Assembly: GCA_032622095.1 (NCBI GenBank)
Contig: CP136061.1
Span: 6,146,734 to 6,210,733 of the forward strand
Origin: Siphonodentalium dalli
Lineage: Eukaryota; Mollusca; Scaphopoda; Gadilida; Siphonodentaliidae
Direction: 5' to 3'
DNA: 64,000 bases
Shown piece after piece: positions 44,214-55,811 of this stretch; position 1 is the stretch's first letter; every line of letters starts with the position of its first letter. The notes under the pieces are model-generated. The model was given only the letters and a program-made list of their open reading frames with translations, searched no databases and was not told the DNA's origin. Made by a program: the position numbers and the translations under genes.

Positions 44214-45496
44214 TGGCCAATACTAGTACAGGGTTGTCAGGAAATTTCAGGAAAGTCTAGTCATGCAAGAACTCATGCTAAAATAGTATAGTACATTAAA
44301 AATAAGTAGAAGCAGTCTGAGTCTGGGGGGGGCCGTATTCATATTTATTTTGAGCAAAGTAGAAAATAAAATGAAAAGCCATTCCCCCACCCCCCCCCCC
44401 CCCCCCCCCCCCCCATTTTTGTTTGGCGTCATCAAAGGCGAATTTTGAGAATTTGTTAAGTAAATTTGGTCAAATACTCAATGTATGGCTTTTCATGAAT
44501 GTTTATAAAAAACTTTATTTCACAAGACCATCCATTTATATATCCATTTTATAGAGTACACAATCATGATTGCAGAACAGAAAACCTTTCTCAGATACGT
44601 TGAATAATTTTTTAGTTATGTCAGTGGTTATGTGCCTCCAAAATTGGAAGTTTATCTGATTTCAGAGCCAAAATTTATCAAAATTAGCTAAAATCCATTT
44701 TTTATGGTCTTTTTATATTTTGAAAACTAAAGAAAAATGAAGGGATATCTTGTTGTTTTAGAAATGTCCTCTCTAGATTGTGCACAAAAATTAACTGGTG
44801 TGATGATTGATGAAATAGCAAATTTGTGGTCATACAACTCAATAAATATATGTCCATGACATTCCCTGTATTTCTCATAATCACTCAAGTATACATGGTT
44901 GAACACTCTGTGAAGGAATATCCAAAGACATGGTGTAGAATATCAACTTAAGGCCCTATGAATCCTTAGAATTGACTTTCTAAAAATGCCTTTTTGTGGT
45001 GTTTTTGTCCATTTTTAGCTCAACTTTACAATGTAATGTTTGAAACTTTGAGCTATTGCCATGGGATGGCGACCATCGTGCATGCGTCAACAAATTCCTT
45101 CAGCATCCCCACAGGCCGCATCACTCATCCGATCTTCACCAAACTTCAGATGTAGCTTCAAGATGACCTATAGATGGGAACTATCAAATTTATCCAGCGC
45201 AACTCCCTTGGTAACATGTAGCATCTATCATGCAAACAGCATTAACATTTTTCCTAATTTTTGGAACTATATGTTATTTTTTATCAATGCTGTTCGAAAC
45301 ATTGGAAACTGTCAAAATATTACTGAATTTGTTAATAATCAGGGTTTGATTTAACTGGATTTCCAATTTCTAATCTACTAACCAATTTACAATGAAAAGA
45401 CATGTATTGTTTGGAATGCTATACAAAATCCCTGGTAATGTAAATAATAGCCTCAAATTTGTCCATAGTGGTCCCCCATTCAGTCCAGTCTGTCTA
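44214..45496. other. Low-repeat stretch
   Basis: No convincing exon found. A C25 run lies at 44390-44414. CATCCGATCTTCACCAAACTTC near 45126 links to the inverted repeat around the hAT element. Confidence 0.4.
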
Positions 45497-45589
45497 GACC
45501 ATGTCTTCTCGGTCCACAACAGCTTGGGATATCAGTTGGGTTGATGCAAGTGATATCACAAGCTGCTTGTGGACCGAGAAGACATGGTC
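45497..45589. ncRNA. miRNA-like hairpin candidate
   Basis: Arms GACCATGTCTTCTCGGTCCA (45497) and TGGACCGAGAAGACATGGTC (ending 45589) are perfect complements. Pairing continues through CAGCTTG/CAAGCTG to GATATCA/TGATATC with one bulge and one mismatch, giving about 38 bp around a loop of about 16 nt. The total of 93 nt fits a pre-miRNA. No similar copy occurs in this window. A small MITE palindrome remains possible, and transcription is not shown by sequence. Confidence 0.35.
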
Positions 45590-45645
45590 CATGCACCGTC
45601 CAAGTCCAAAACACCTTTCAATTTATTGTTCTGTTTATATTCCAG

Positions 45646-46435
<790 letters not shown>

Positions 46436-46719
46436 TTTTATTTCTGATGATTTTACCATGCAAATAATCCCAACAAGCTTTAAAGCGACTCATGTATAAT
46501 GTTCAGTTTTTACTTAATAACTGTTTGCTATAATCCGAAAATTTATAAATAACATTAAATTGTGTTAATTTTTACATTTATCCTGTTATAAATGGTACTA
46601 CTATTAGTACTGTAATAGCGCTTTTAAGTGCAGAATTTGAAAAATTTATTATAAAAATTCTGTAACTTCCATTACACGTATGTCTTTTAGAGTATAATTT
46701 AATATAGAGTCCATATACT

Positions 46720-46980
46720 TTAACCCTTCCATGACTGGAGCTTCCTGAAATTTTGCGATAACCCTGTGCCAATGCATTCTCTTATAAATGTGAGTCTCCC
46801 ATAGGGAGTCTCTCATATATAAGAGAATCCATTGACCTTACAATATTTACCTTGACCTTGTAAGCCAGTGCGTTCTCTTATAAATACATTATACATGTAC
46901 ATGCAATGCTTCAAGTTCCTATTGGGTACTCGTATATTGATAATGCTGCAGCAGCGCAGCTCCTGTCGTTAAATGGTTAA
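46720..46980. mobile_element. Family C3 TTAA element, complete
   Basis: TTAACCCTTCCATGACTGGAG start and GCTCCTGTCGTTAAATGGTTAA end. The palindrome is at 46765-46834, with GAGTCTCCCATAGGGAG at the centre. Confidence 0.85.
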
Positions 46981-47339
46981 TGTATTTATTGACCTATTTT
47001 CATCCTTGGAATGTGACTAAAGTTTCAATTGATGCCTAAACTTTTATATGACTTATTAACCCTCTGAAAACTACAAACTCGCTAATGAGTAGTTAATTAC
47101 TTGATTTCCATTTATTCATTTGTTGGTGATATTGAATCTGGTAAATTTGGCTCTTTGTTGAACTTATTAGCTGAACTTCCCTATCAATGAATCTTTGAAG
47201 TGTTACTGTAAGTCTAGTTTATGCTTTATAATATACATGCACATGTATGCAGTATGATACTATTATCTAAACATCCCTAAAAGTTACTCCAAAATTTTTA
47301 CATTTTGTATTCCAATGCTGATTGAACATTCCAAAATTC

Positions 47340-50275
47340 TACAATGGGTTTAAGACATTATTCCAACATTGATTCAACATTGACCGAACGTCTGAAAATT
47401 TAATGCTATGTTGATTCAATGTTAACCCTTCCATGACTGGAGCTTTCTGAAATCTTGCAAACACTCTGTGCCAATGCATTCTCTTATATATGCAAGTCTC
47501 CCATACCATAACCGTATCTTAATTCTTAGAATCCTGGATGATGCTAAACATAAACTCCAAAATGTAATATTAAGTTTTTATCGTTAGTTTTCCATGTTCT
47601 ACGTTTACGTCCACATTGCAAACAGTGAATCAATGTTGAGCCAACGGTTGACTTTATGTTGGATCAACATAGGGATCCAAAGTTATTCCAACATTGGTTC
47701 AACGTTAAGATAATGTCACAAAATTAAAGGTTTGGTTTCCAACGTTATTTTAATGTTGATTCTATTTAAGATAACGTCCTGAAATTCAAAGGTTTCCAAC
47801 ATTATTTCAACGTCCCGAAAATTCAACGTTTAGGTTTCCAGTGTTATTTCAACATTGATTCAACGTTGAGCGAACTTCCAAAAATTCAACCGTTAAGATT
47901 TCCAACATTATTTCGACCTTGAGTGAATATCCCGAAATTCAATGTTAGGTTTCCAACGTTATTTCAATGTAGATTCAACATTTCAAAATTCAGCGTTATG
48001 TTTCCAACATTAATTAAATGTTGATTCAATGTAAAGATAACGTCCAGAAATTCAACGTTAGGTTTCCAACATTATTTCAACGTAGAATCAATGTATCAAA
48101 ATTCAGCGTTAGGTTTCCAACATTATTTCAACGTAGAATCAATGTATCAAAATTCAGCGTTAGGTTTCCAACATTGATTCAACGTTGAGATAAATTCAAC
48201 ATTAAGATTTTCAACTTTATTTCAACATTGATTCAACGTTGAAGGAACGTCCAAAAAAAAAAACTGTTAGATTTCTAACGTTATTTCAACATTGATTCAA
48301 CATTGATCGAACATCACAAAAGTAACGTAAGCTTTCAAACGTTATCCCAATGTTGATTCAACGTTAAAATAATGTCCAGAAATTCAACGTTGGGTTTCCA
48401 ACGTTATTTCAACGTAGATTCAACGTATATAAAAATTCAGCGTTAGGTTTCCAACATTAATTCAACGTAGATTCAACGTTAAAATAACGTTATTTCAACA
48501 TTGATTCAATGTTGAACGAAAGTCCAAAAATTTCTAGGTTTCTAACGTTATTGTAACGTTGATTCAATGTTGATCAAACATTACAAAAGTGAACGTTAGG
48601 TTTTCAACGTTATTTCAACGTAGATTCAACGTATTAAAATTCAGCGTTAGGTATTCAACATTAATTCAACGTTAAGATAACGTCCCGAAATTCAACGTTA
48701 GGTTTCCAACGTTATTTCAACATTGATTCAACGTAGAATGAACGTCCAAAAATTAAACCGTTAGATTTCTAACGTTGATTCAACGTTAAAATAACATCCA
48801 GAAATTCAACGTTAGGTTTCCAACGTTATTTCAACATTGATTCAACGTAGAATGAACGTCCAAAATTAAACTGTTAGATTTCTAACGTTATTTCAACGTT
48901 GATTCAACGTTAAAATAACATCCAGAAATTCAACGTTAGGTTTCCAACGTTATATCAACGTAGATTCAACGTAGAATGAACGTCCAAAAATTAAACCGTT
49001 AGATTTCTAACGTTATTTCAACGTTGATTCAACGTTAAAATAACATCCAGAAATTCAACGTTAGGTTTCCAACGTTATTTCAACATTGATTCAACGTAGA
49101 ATGAACGTCCAAAATTAAACCGTTAGATTTCTAACGTTATTTCAACGTTAAAATAACATCCAGAAATTCAACGTTAGGTTTCCAACATTATTTCAACATT
49201 GATTCAACGTAGAATGAACGTCCAAAAATTAAACCGTTAGATTTCTAACGTTATTTCAACATTGATTCAACGTTAAAATAACATCTAGAAATTCAACGTT
49301 AGGTTTCCAACGTTATTTCAACATTGATTCAACGTAGAATGAACGTCCAAAATTAAACCGTTAGATTTCTAACGTTATTTCAACGTTGATTCAACGTTAA
49401 AATAACATCCAGAAATTCAACGTTAGGTTTCCAACGTTATATCAACGTAGATTCAACGTAGAATGAACGTCCAAAAATTAAACCGTTAGATTTCTAACGT
49501 TATTTCAACGTTGATTCAACGTTAAAATAACATCCAGAAATTCAACGTTAGGTTTCCAACGTTATTTCAACATTGATTCAACGTAGAATGAACGTCCAAA
49601 ATTAAACCGTTAGATTTCTAACGTTATTTCAACGTTGATTCAACGTTAAAATAACATCCAGAAATTCAACGTTAGGTTTCCAACGTTATATCAACGTAGA
49701 TTCAACGTTAAGATAACGTCCCGAAATTCAACGTTAGCTTTCAAACGTTATCCCAACGTTGATTCAACGTTAAAATAACGTCCAGAAATTAAACGTTAGG
49801 TTTCCAACGTTAATTCAACGTTGATTCAACGTTGATCGAATGTCCCAAAAATTCAATGTTAGATTTCCAACATTATCCCAATGTCAGCTTTGCAACGTTA
49901 TCCCAATGTTGATTCAACATTGAGCGAACATAAAAAAAAATCAACGTTATTTCAACGTTGATTCAACGTTGAGTTAACGTCCCAAAATTCAACGTTAGGT
50001 TTCCAACATTATCCCAACGTCGATTCAACGTTGAGCGAACGTCCAAAAATTCAACGTTAGGTTTCCAATATTTTTCCAACGTTGATTCAACGTTGATACA
50101 ACGTCCCAAAATTCAACGTTAGTTTTCCAACGTTGATTCAACGTTGACTCAACCGTTGATTCTACGTTCACGTCCACGAGCAAACTGGACCAATCGCCAA
50201 CGTTATCTCAACGTTATTTCAACGTTGAATCAACGTTGAGCCAACGGTTGATTTTACGTTGGATCAACGTAGGGA
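47340..50275 (+). repeat. AACGTT-rich satellite with 124-bp higher-order repeat
   Basis: Dense repeats of CAACGTTAGGTTTCCAACGT, TATTTCAACGTTGATTCAAC and related words. Between about 48720 and 49700 a higher-order unit is visible: CATCCAGAAATT marks recur at 48795, 48919, 49044, 49157, 49282, 49406, 49531 and 49655, so the spacing is 124-125 bp with one 113. Outer parts are more diverged. A non-unit module (CCAACGGTTGA, GTTGGATCAAC, GTAGGGAT) occurs at both boundaries in the same orientation. Confidence 0.95.
47422..47516. mobile_element. Family C3 left-end fragment in the satellite edge
   Basis: TTAACCCTTCCATGACTGGAG start, then the left half of the palindrome (CTCTTATATATGCAAG). The right part is missing. 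Confidence 0.75.
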
Positions 50276-50369
50276 TGCTATCTGGGGCCATAGCCCCCCC
50301 CCCCCCCCCCATCAGACTCGCTATCACCCAGTCACTGAGTGAGTCCCAGACCCTCTGCGAGACTGTCTG

Positions 50370-51541
50370 ACTCTGAGCACAGGAGCCTGGAATTTAATTA
50401 ATTGTGTCAAAATCCCTCTTTTATTGGCGGAACCAGAACCCGGGACCGCAGCCGCAGGTCCCAGGTGCTGGTTCCGCCAATAAAACATGAATTCCACGAA
50501 AAGGCGGCCATGGATACCGATAATGGGTATTTGCATCATTGTCATGTCATCGGGGAATGTTGTTGCTTCTTCTGTATTTCATTATTACTATCCAATGAAT
50601 ATATTTTGGAATGGTCATTGCCCTCACTATACAATCTCTTAAACACCAGATATTGTGTGACTGTGAATCAATGATGCGCGCATGCGCAGTCAACGCATAT
50701 TTTCATGTTTTGCCAAATAAGGTAAAATGAACCAAAATATCATTTTCAAGCAGCTCAATGGTCATTCTAGGTTAATAGTGGGGCATGTGTGGATATGTTA
50801 TTTTTGTCACATTTCCCATATCACAATCTGCCTCAATTACCATAGTATCCCCTTTTTGCACATATATTTTAGTAAAATGACGGTTTAACCCCTACCAACA
50901 ACCCGTTTCTAAGGTAAAAACAGTCGCATAGCAACCGTTGCCATGGAAAGTATTTTCGTGATTGCCCCCATATCTGAAAATAATACGTGGGACCTAATAT
51001 ACAAATGTGCCAAGTTTTATGCTTTTATGACAATGTCCGCATTTGTTACACAAAAAACTATACCTAAAAAAATCGCACGGTGATTCCGTCACGCCCGTTG
51101 TGTGATTCCGCCACGGCGAACAAACCGAGTTAACTAGTAATATACACATAAGTGTGTGACAATGCGGCTTTTTTCTGCAAGTATAATGTATCTACTTTAC
51201 TAATTGGGAACTTTTTCCAGGTCAGCTTGGCTGAATGAGCAGGGTTCTTCAATAGTACGGACCTACCCTCATATTGATGGCACTTTTTTGGTGATTCCGT
51301 CACGGACACAATTTGACCCAGAGTGAGATGATACTTAAATACACATATAGTTGTATATAATCAAACAACTTTGTATAGTATGTACAATGTTTTTTATTTT
51401 AAGCGGTACCCTACTGGTCATAATTTTAGATTTTATAGGCCACAGAAAAGTGAAATTCCGTAAAATTTGGTGATTCCGTCACGCTGGAATTCATGAAAAG
51501 AGGGTTTTTGACCAAATTCCAGGCTCCCGTGCTCTGAGTAG
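50370..51541. mobile_element. Element K with long inverted ends
   Basis: The left arm (ACTCTGAGCACAGGAGCCTGG, AAAATCCCTCTTTT, CATGAATTCCACG) is mirrored at 51485-51541. The interior repeats GTGATTCCGTCACG at about 51079, 51291 and 51470, plus a variant GTGATTCCGCCACG near 51101. No coding capacity. The left arm carries the hairpin at 50419-50485. Confidence 0.75.
50419..50485. repeat. 67-nt hairpin inserted in the left arm of element K
   Basis: TTTTATTGGCGGAACCAG pairs with CTGGTTCCGCCAATAAAA, and inner arms GGGACC/GGTCCC extend the stem with two mismatches. The mirror arm of K near 51500 reads directly from CCCTCTTTT to CATGAATT without it, so it is an insertion. Confidence 0.8.
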
Positions 51542-51864
51542 GTCTGTTTACAATTACAGATGGGTAGATAAATACATTCACTGACATTGTATAGATGGCC
51601 AATATTGTTGATTGTATATATAAAAAATTACATTTACTATAAGTGTAATACAAATACTATTAGTATTACTTATACTAACACGATATGGTACTCATTTAGA
51701 GTAAATTAGATGTCTTTAGTACCTTTATCATTAATATCGATTCAATATTTAATCATACCACTATTCACCATTGCACTAATCACTAATACTATTATTAACA
51801 CTATTCAGGACAGTAATAATATTACTGATTAATAATCATTGACCTATTTTTAAAAAAGTTTATA
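51542..51864. other. Unannotated stretch
   Basis: AT-rich with repeated short AATACTATTA-type words. No feature recognised. Confidence 0.35.
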
Positions 51865-52217
51865 TATACGTCGCGCCAAACTTGCTTGCTTGCTTGCTTG
51901 TTGTGGATTTCCCTCCTTTAAGTGAGGAGCACCCCATTATAATGGGTATAAAAATAATGGAAGTAAAAATAAGTCAAATAAGACCAAGTAAAACTACAGT
52001 AATGATAAAATGGTTGGTAAAATTGTGGTACTAGTGAGTTAAAAGATTTGTGTGTGCGTAAGTTGCACTTAAAAACTTTTAAGTTGAGCTTTCATATGTA
52101 CATATGTACATGTATATTTTTGTTTTGTTTTTAAGATTGGTATAGTTAAAATTGTCGTGTTGACAATAATATTTACAGGTAGTTGTTTTGCCTGTACAGC
52201 TCGGCTAGTTTGTCATT

Positions 52218-55200
52218 TTATATGTGCTTGTCTGCTTCTGTTTTCAAAGTGTTTACTCTATGCACATGGATTGAGTATAAGAAATTTCTTGCCAGTTTTT
52301 CAATTTGTTCTTTTTCTATATCGGTGAGGTTCCAGGTTTCTAGTTTTGTGCAGTCTAAGGTTAATTGAGTTAAGAGTTCTGGTTGATCAATAATGTATTT
52401 GTCAGTGGTAGTTTTTGAGAGACATAATTTGAGTTTTTGTATGTAACGATGTCGTTGGTTACTAGTGTTCGTACATTGTGAAATGAAGTGTATTCTGTCC
52501 TCATCAGCTAGTTTGCATAGTGGACATATGGCAGAGGTCAGGTTTTGTCTGAATCTTTTTCTATTTATTTGTAGTAAATAAGTGTCTGTCATCAACCATG
52601 TTTTTATAATAGCCTTTTTTGTGGCAGCGGGCGAGTATTTTGATGAATCCCATACAAGATGACATTTGCTGCTGGAATTTTTTTGCAGTTTGATCATTGC
52701 TAATGTTGTTTTACTGGAGAACTCTCTGTCATTAATATCATGCCAATATTGGTATATAGCTTTTTTACATATTGTTTTCCATTTGTTGGCATCTTCCTTA
52801 CTGTGGATGGTGTTTATGATATGCAGTGGGTCAGGAAGGGTATATTTGGAAAGTATGTCTCTGACATGTATAAACCAGCTATGGCTGTTGTCATTTTTCA
52901 TGATAAGTTGCCTTATTGCAAGATCTCGCTCTGCATAGTTGTGTGTTTTGGCTATATTAATATAGAATGTTGTAATTTTGAGATCTATAGTGCCTTGGAT
53001 GGGAATAGCTCCAATAAGTGCATTTGTAGCAGCATTTGCTGTGCGTGTTGATAAACTCTGCAGTTGTCTCATGGTTTTTCGTTGGAAACGTTCGAGTTCA
53101 TCTATGTCTTTTTTTTTCATATGTAGGATTTCTATACCATGCAGCATTCTAGGAATGACAAAAGTGTTCCACATTTGGTATGCTATTACTGGTGATATAC
53201 CGTTTGTTCCATGTAGCCCTGTACCCATCAAGGAGTATAGGGTTCGTCTGCCCATTGTTATTCGTTTTGGGATATCTGGGGTATTTGTTGGATTACGCTC
53301 TACACCTAGGTGTTTGGTGGAGCCTACGATATTAACAGGAGTTCCACCTAGGACAGTTTTTATTTCACCATTCATTTTTTGTGTAGATGTTTTCATTTGG
53401 ACAATTTCGCATTTAGTTGCGTTCATTGCGAATCGATCTTTACATGAGTTGTTGTATACAATACTTGTGAGAGTTTGTAAATCAGATGTTGTTTTTGCTA
53501 AGATGGCTACATCATCTGCACAGGTGGGGGCTGTTATATCAATTGTGCCAATTTTAAACCCAGCTGCATTATTACTTAGCTGATTTAGCATGTCGTTGTT
53601 AAATATTTTATAGAGCATTGCTGATAATTTAGCCCCTTGTCTTATTCCTTGGTGAAGTAGTATATCTGAGGAGTATGATCCACCCCATTTTACCTTTGTA
53701 TTCGCCTCATGATGTAATGAATTTACAAGTAGCCATAGGTCGCTGTGGATCCCATCAATGAAAAGTTTTCTCAGTAGGCTTTTATGCCATACAACGTCAA
53801 ATGCTTTTTCAGCATCCAGGGTTTCTAATATTGATGTCTCATTTAAGTCTTTGCTTTCATTGTATGCTTCAGTTATCATAAGCCCAGCAACTAGAGGTGA
53901 TGTGCCTTGAGTGAAGCCACGTTGCATTTTATTTTGTGATGGTAATAGTATGTTGTCTAGTTTGTCTTGCAGGGTTGCTTCTAGGATTTTACATATTATG
54001 GAGCTGATAGTTATGCCCCTGTAATTCCCTGGTTTTGTTGGGTCTTTGTCCTTTTTTGGTACAGGTGTTAATATGCCGATTTTTATTTCTTTTGGCACTT
54101 CTCGTTTTTCATATATAGTGTTTATGATGTTCATGATTATTGGGGCAGTTTCTTCTATGCTATATTTGAGGTGTTCAGCCGTAATTCCAGCATAGTCAGC
54201 TGCTTTATTTAGTTTGAGCTTATTGACAATTGTTTTAATTTCATGCAGTGTGACTGGTTCTAAAGATGGTGTATTAGCACGACATATTTGTTCAATAGCT
54301 TCAATATCAGCCGAGACTTGTTTGTGGAATGTATCATCAAATCTATCGGCAGTTTTTGGTTCTGACAGTTTTTTGAAGTGTTTAAACCACCCATCCATCA
54401 TCTGTTCGGCACCATATTGGTGTCCATCTATTTCAATATACTCAGTGACTACACTCTTGGTGAGCCTTTGTTTGTTTATAAGTTTATAGAATAGTACTTG
54501 ATCATTAGATGCATTGGCTTGAGAGATTTCATCATATAGTTGGGTTCTCTCTGCAGCTATTTGTTGCCTTTGTGTGCATCTTAATTTCTTTTTAGTGGCC
54601 ATTTTTGCCATTTTAAGTGGATTATTTGTGTCAACTGGCCTACCTGCCGTTTTCCATTGATAATGGGCCTTTTTACTTTCTTGTATCGCACTGGCTATAC
54701 TGGGGTTCCATTGTTTTTTACCATTGGAGCTTTTTTTATGCCTTTTGGCAGGTGTGGCTTTCTCTGCTGCGCTTATTATCATTTGGCCAAACTTCACAAT
54801 GGAATCTTCCAGATTATTGTGTATAGTGGTCTGTGTTAGGTGATTGGTTTTGTCTATATGCTGTCTGTAGAGGACTAAATCACATTTTTTCCAGTTTGTT
54901 CTTTTTTGTGAGATGTTTTCAAGACTATTTTGTATTTTTTCAAAGGGTGCTATTTTCATTTCGACTTTAATGAGCTCATGATCAGATACATTTGATGGAA
55001 CATCGATAACTTGCATATTTGATAGAATTTTGTCATGTTTTGTGGATTCAATAAAATAGTCTATGATGGATTGTGATTTCCCATTATGATGTCTAAATGT
55101 GAATTCCGGGACATATCCATTGGGTATGGTAAGCTCATGGTCTATATAGAACTTTTTGAAAAGTTTGTCTTGCTCATTAGGTGGTTGTCTATCTAATGAA

Positions 55201-55811
55201 GCGTTCATATCCCCTGCTATTATTATTTTATGATCTGAGTATTTTATCATAATAGCATATATTTTTTCCAGTGTCTCATTGTATTCATCTTTATCTTTTT
55301 TATCGGCCGAGTGAGTGTTACTGGGCATGTATGCATTTATTAGGCATATATTTGTTGGGCTGCTTTTGATTGTAATACAGATAATTCGGTTGTCACCATC
55401 TTCTTTAGCGTTGATGATTTTATTGAGATTTTTGTGCCATAAGGTTGATACTCCCCCATAGCCCCTGATCCGCATGTTTGGTGGTAGTGGTTCATTCTGA
55501 TCTACTGACTTACTGAAGTTGTTAAAGTTTTCCGCTAGTTCTTTTATTCGAGCAATTTGATATTGGAAAAGCCAGTGTTCTTGGATACATATGATGTCAT
55601 ATGTTTCTATTGCATGTTGTAATACCACTTTGTTTGTGGTTATATTTTGGATGTTAATTGAAGCTATATTGAGTTTTTGTGTCTCAATTATATTTTCGAT
55701 TCTTAACGGAGAATGTTGATTTATTACTGATGTTGTCTCCCATGAATATAGGTCACAGTTTCTAGGTTCATGTTCCGCTTCGGCAGTCGACTGCTTAGTC
55801 GAGGGTGGCAT
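52218..55811 (-). CDS. LINE ORF2: endonuclease and reverse transcriptase
   Basis: 1,197 residues, uninterrupted. Residues about 45-285 form an APE-type endonuclease: IQEHWL (76), GGVSTLW (119), NAYMP (159), AGDMNASL (199), IIDYF (249) and the catalytic SDHEL (276). Residues about 530-860 form the RT: NYRGITISS (596), LDAEKAFDVVW (665), HQGIRQGAKLSAML (720) and CADD (764-767), where the usual first residue is F or Y. The C-terminus has CPLC...H...C (1096-1113, C-x2-C-x8-H-x4-C), a zinc finger known in several LINE clades. It nicks DNA and primes reverse transcription at the nick. It overlaps ORF1 in another frame; the true start could lie downstream of the first ATG at 55811. Confidence 0.95.
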   Translation of the reverse strand: MPPSTKQSTAEAEHEPRNCDLYSWETTSVINQHSPLRIENIIETQKLNIASINIQNITTNKVVLQHAIETYDIICIQEHWLFQYQIARIKELAENFNNFSKSVDQNEPLPPNMRIRGYGGVSTLWHKNLNKIINAKEDGDNRIICITIKSSPTNICLINAYMPSNTHSADKKDKDEYNETLEKIYAIMIKYSDHKIIIAGDMNASLDRQPPNEQDKLFKKFYIDHELTIPNGYVPEFTFRHHNGKSQSIIDYFIESTKHDKILSNMQVIDVPSNVSDHELIKVEMKIAPFEKIQNSLENISQKRTNWKKCDLVLYRQHIDKTNHLTQTTIHNNLEDSIVKFGQMIISAAEKATPAKRHKKSSNGKKQWNPSIASAIQESKKAHYQWKTAGRPVDTNNPLKMAKMATKKKLRCTQRQQIAAERTQLYDEISQANASNDQVLFYKLINKQRLTKSVVTEYIEIDGHQYGAEQMMDGWFKHFKKLSEPKTADRFDDTFHKQVSADIEAIEQICRANTPSLEPVTLHEIKTIVNKLKLNKAADYAGITAEHLKYSIEETAPIIMNIINTIYEKREVPKEIKIGILTPVPKKDKDPTKPGNYRGITISSIICKILEATLQDKLDNILLPSQNKMQRGFTQGTSPLVAGLMITEAYNESKDLNETSILETLDAEKAFDVVWHKSLLRKLFIDGIHSDLWLLVNSLHHEANTKVKWGGSYSSDILLHQGIRQGAKLSAMLYKIFNNDMLNQLSNNAAGFKIGTIDITAPTCADDVAILAKTTSDLQTLTSIVYNNSCKDRFAMNATKCEIVQMKTSTQKMNGEIKTVLGGTPVNIVGSTKHLGVERNPTNTPDIPKRITMGRRTLYSLMGTGLHGTNGISPVIAYQMWNTFVIPRMLHGIEILHMKKKDIDELERFQRKTMRQLQSLSTRTANAATNALIGAIPIQGTIDLKITTFYINIAKTHNYAERDLAIRQLIMKNDNSHSWFIHVRDILSKYTLPDPLHIINTIHSKEDANKWKTICKKAIYQYWHDINDREFSSKTTLAMIKLQKNSSSKCHLVWDSSKYSPAATKKAIIKTWLMTDTYLLQINRKRFRQNLTSAICPLCKLADEDRIHFISQCTNTSNQRHRYIQKLKLCLSKTTTDKYIIDQPELLTQLTLDCTKLETWNLTDIEKEQIEKLARNFLYSIHVHRVNTLKTEADKHI

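Noticed and set aside
45061-45354. 97-residue frame in the low-repeat stretch
   Set aside because: No recognisable domain, and part of it lies in a dispersed repeat (CATCCGATCTTCACC).
52978-53583. 201-residue plus-strand frame and its counterpart at 19260-19865
   Set aside because: Antisense shadows of the LINE RT; both LINE copies show them only because the sense protein is conserved.
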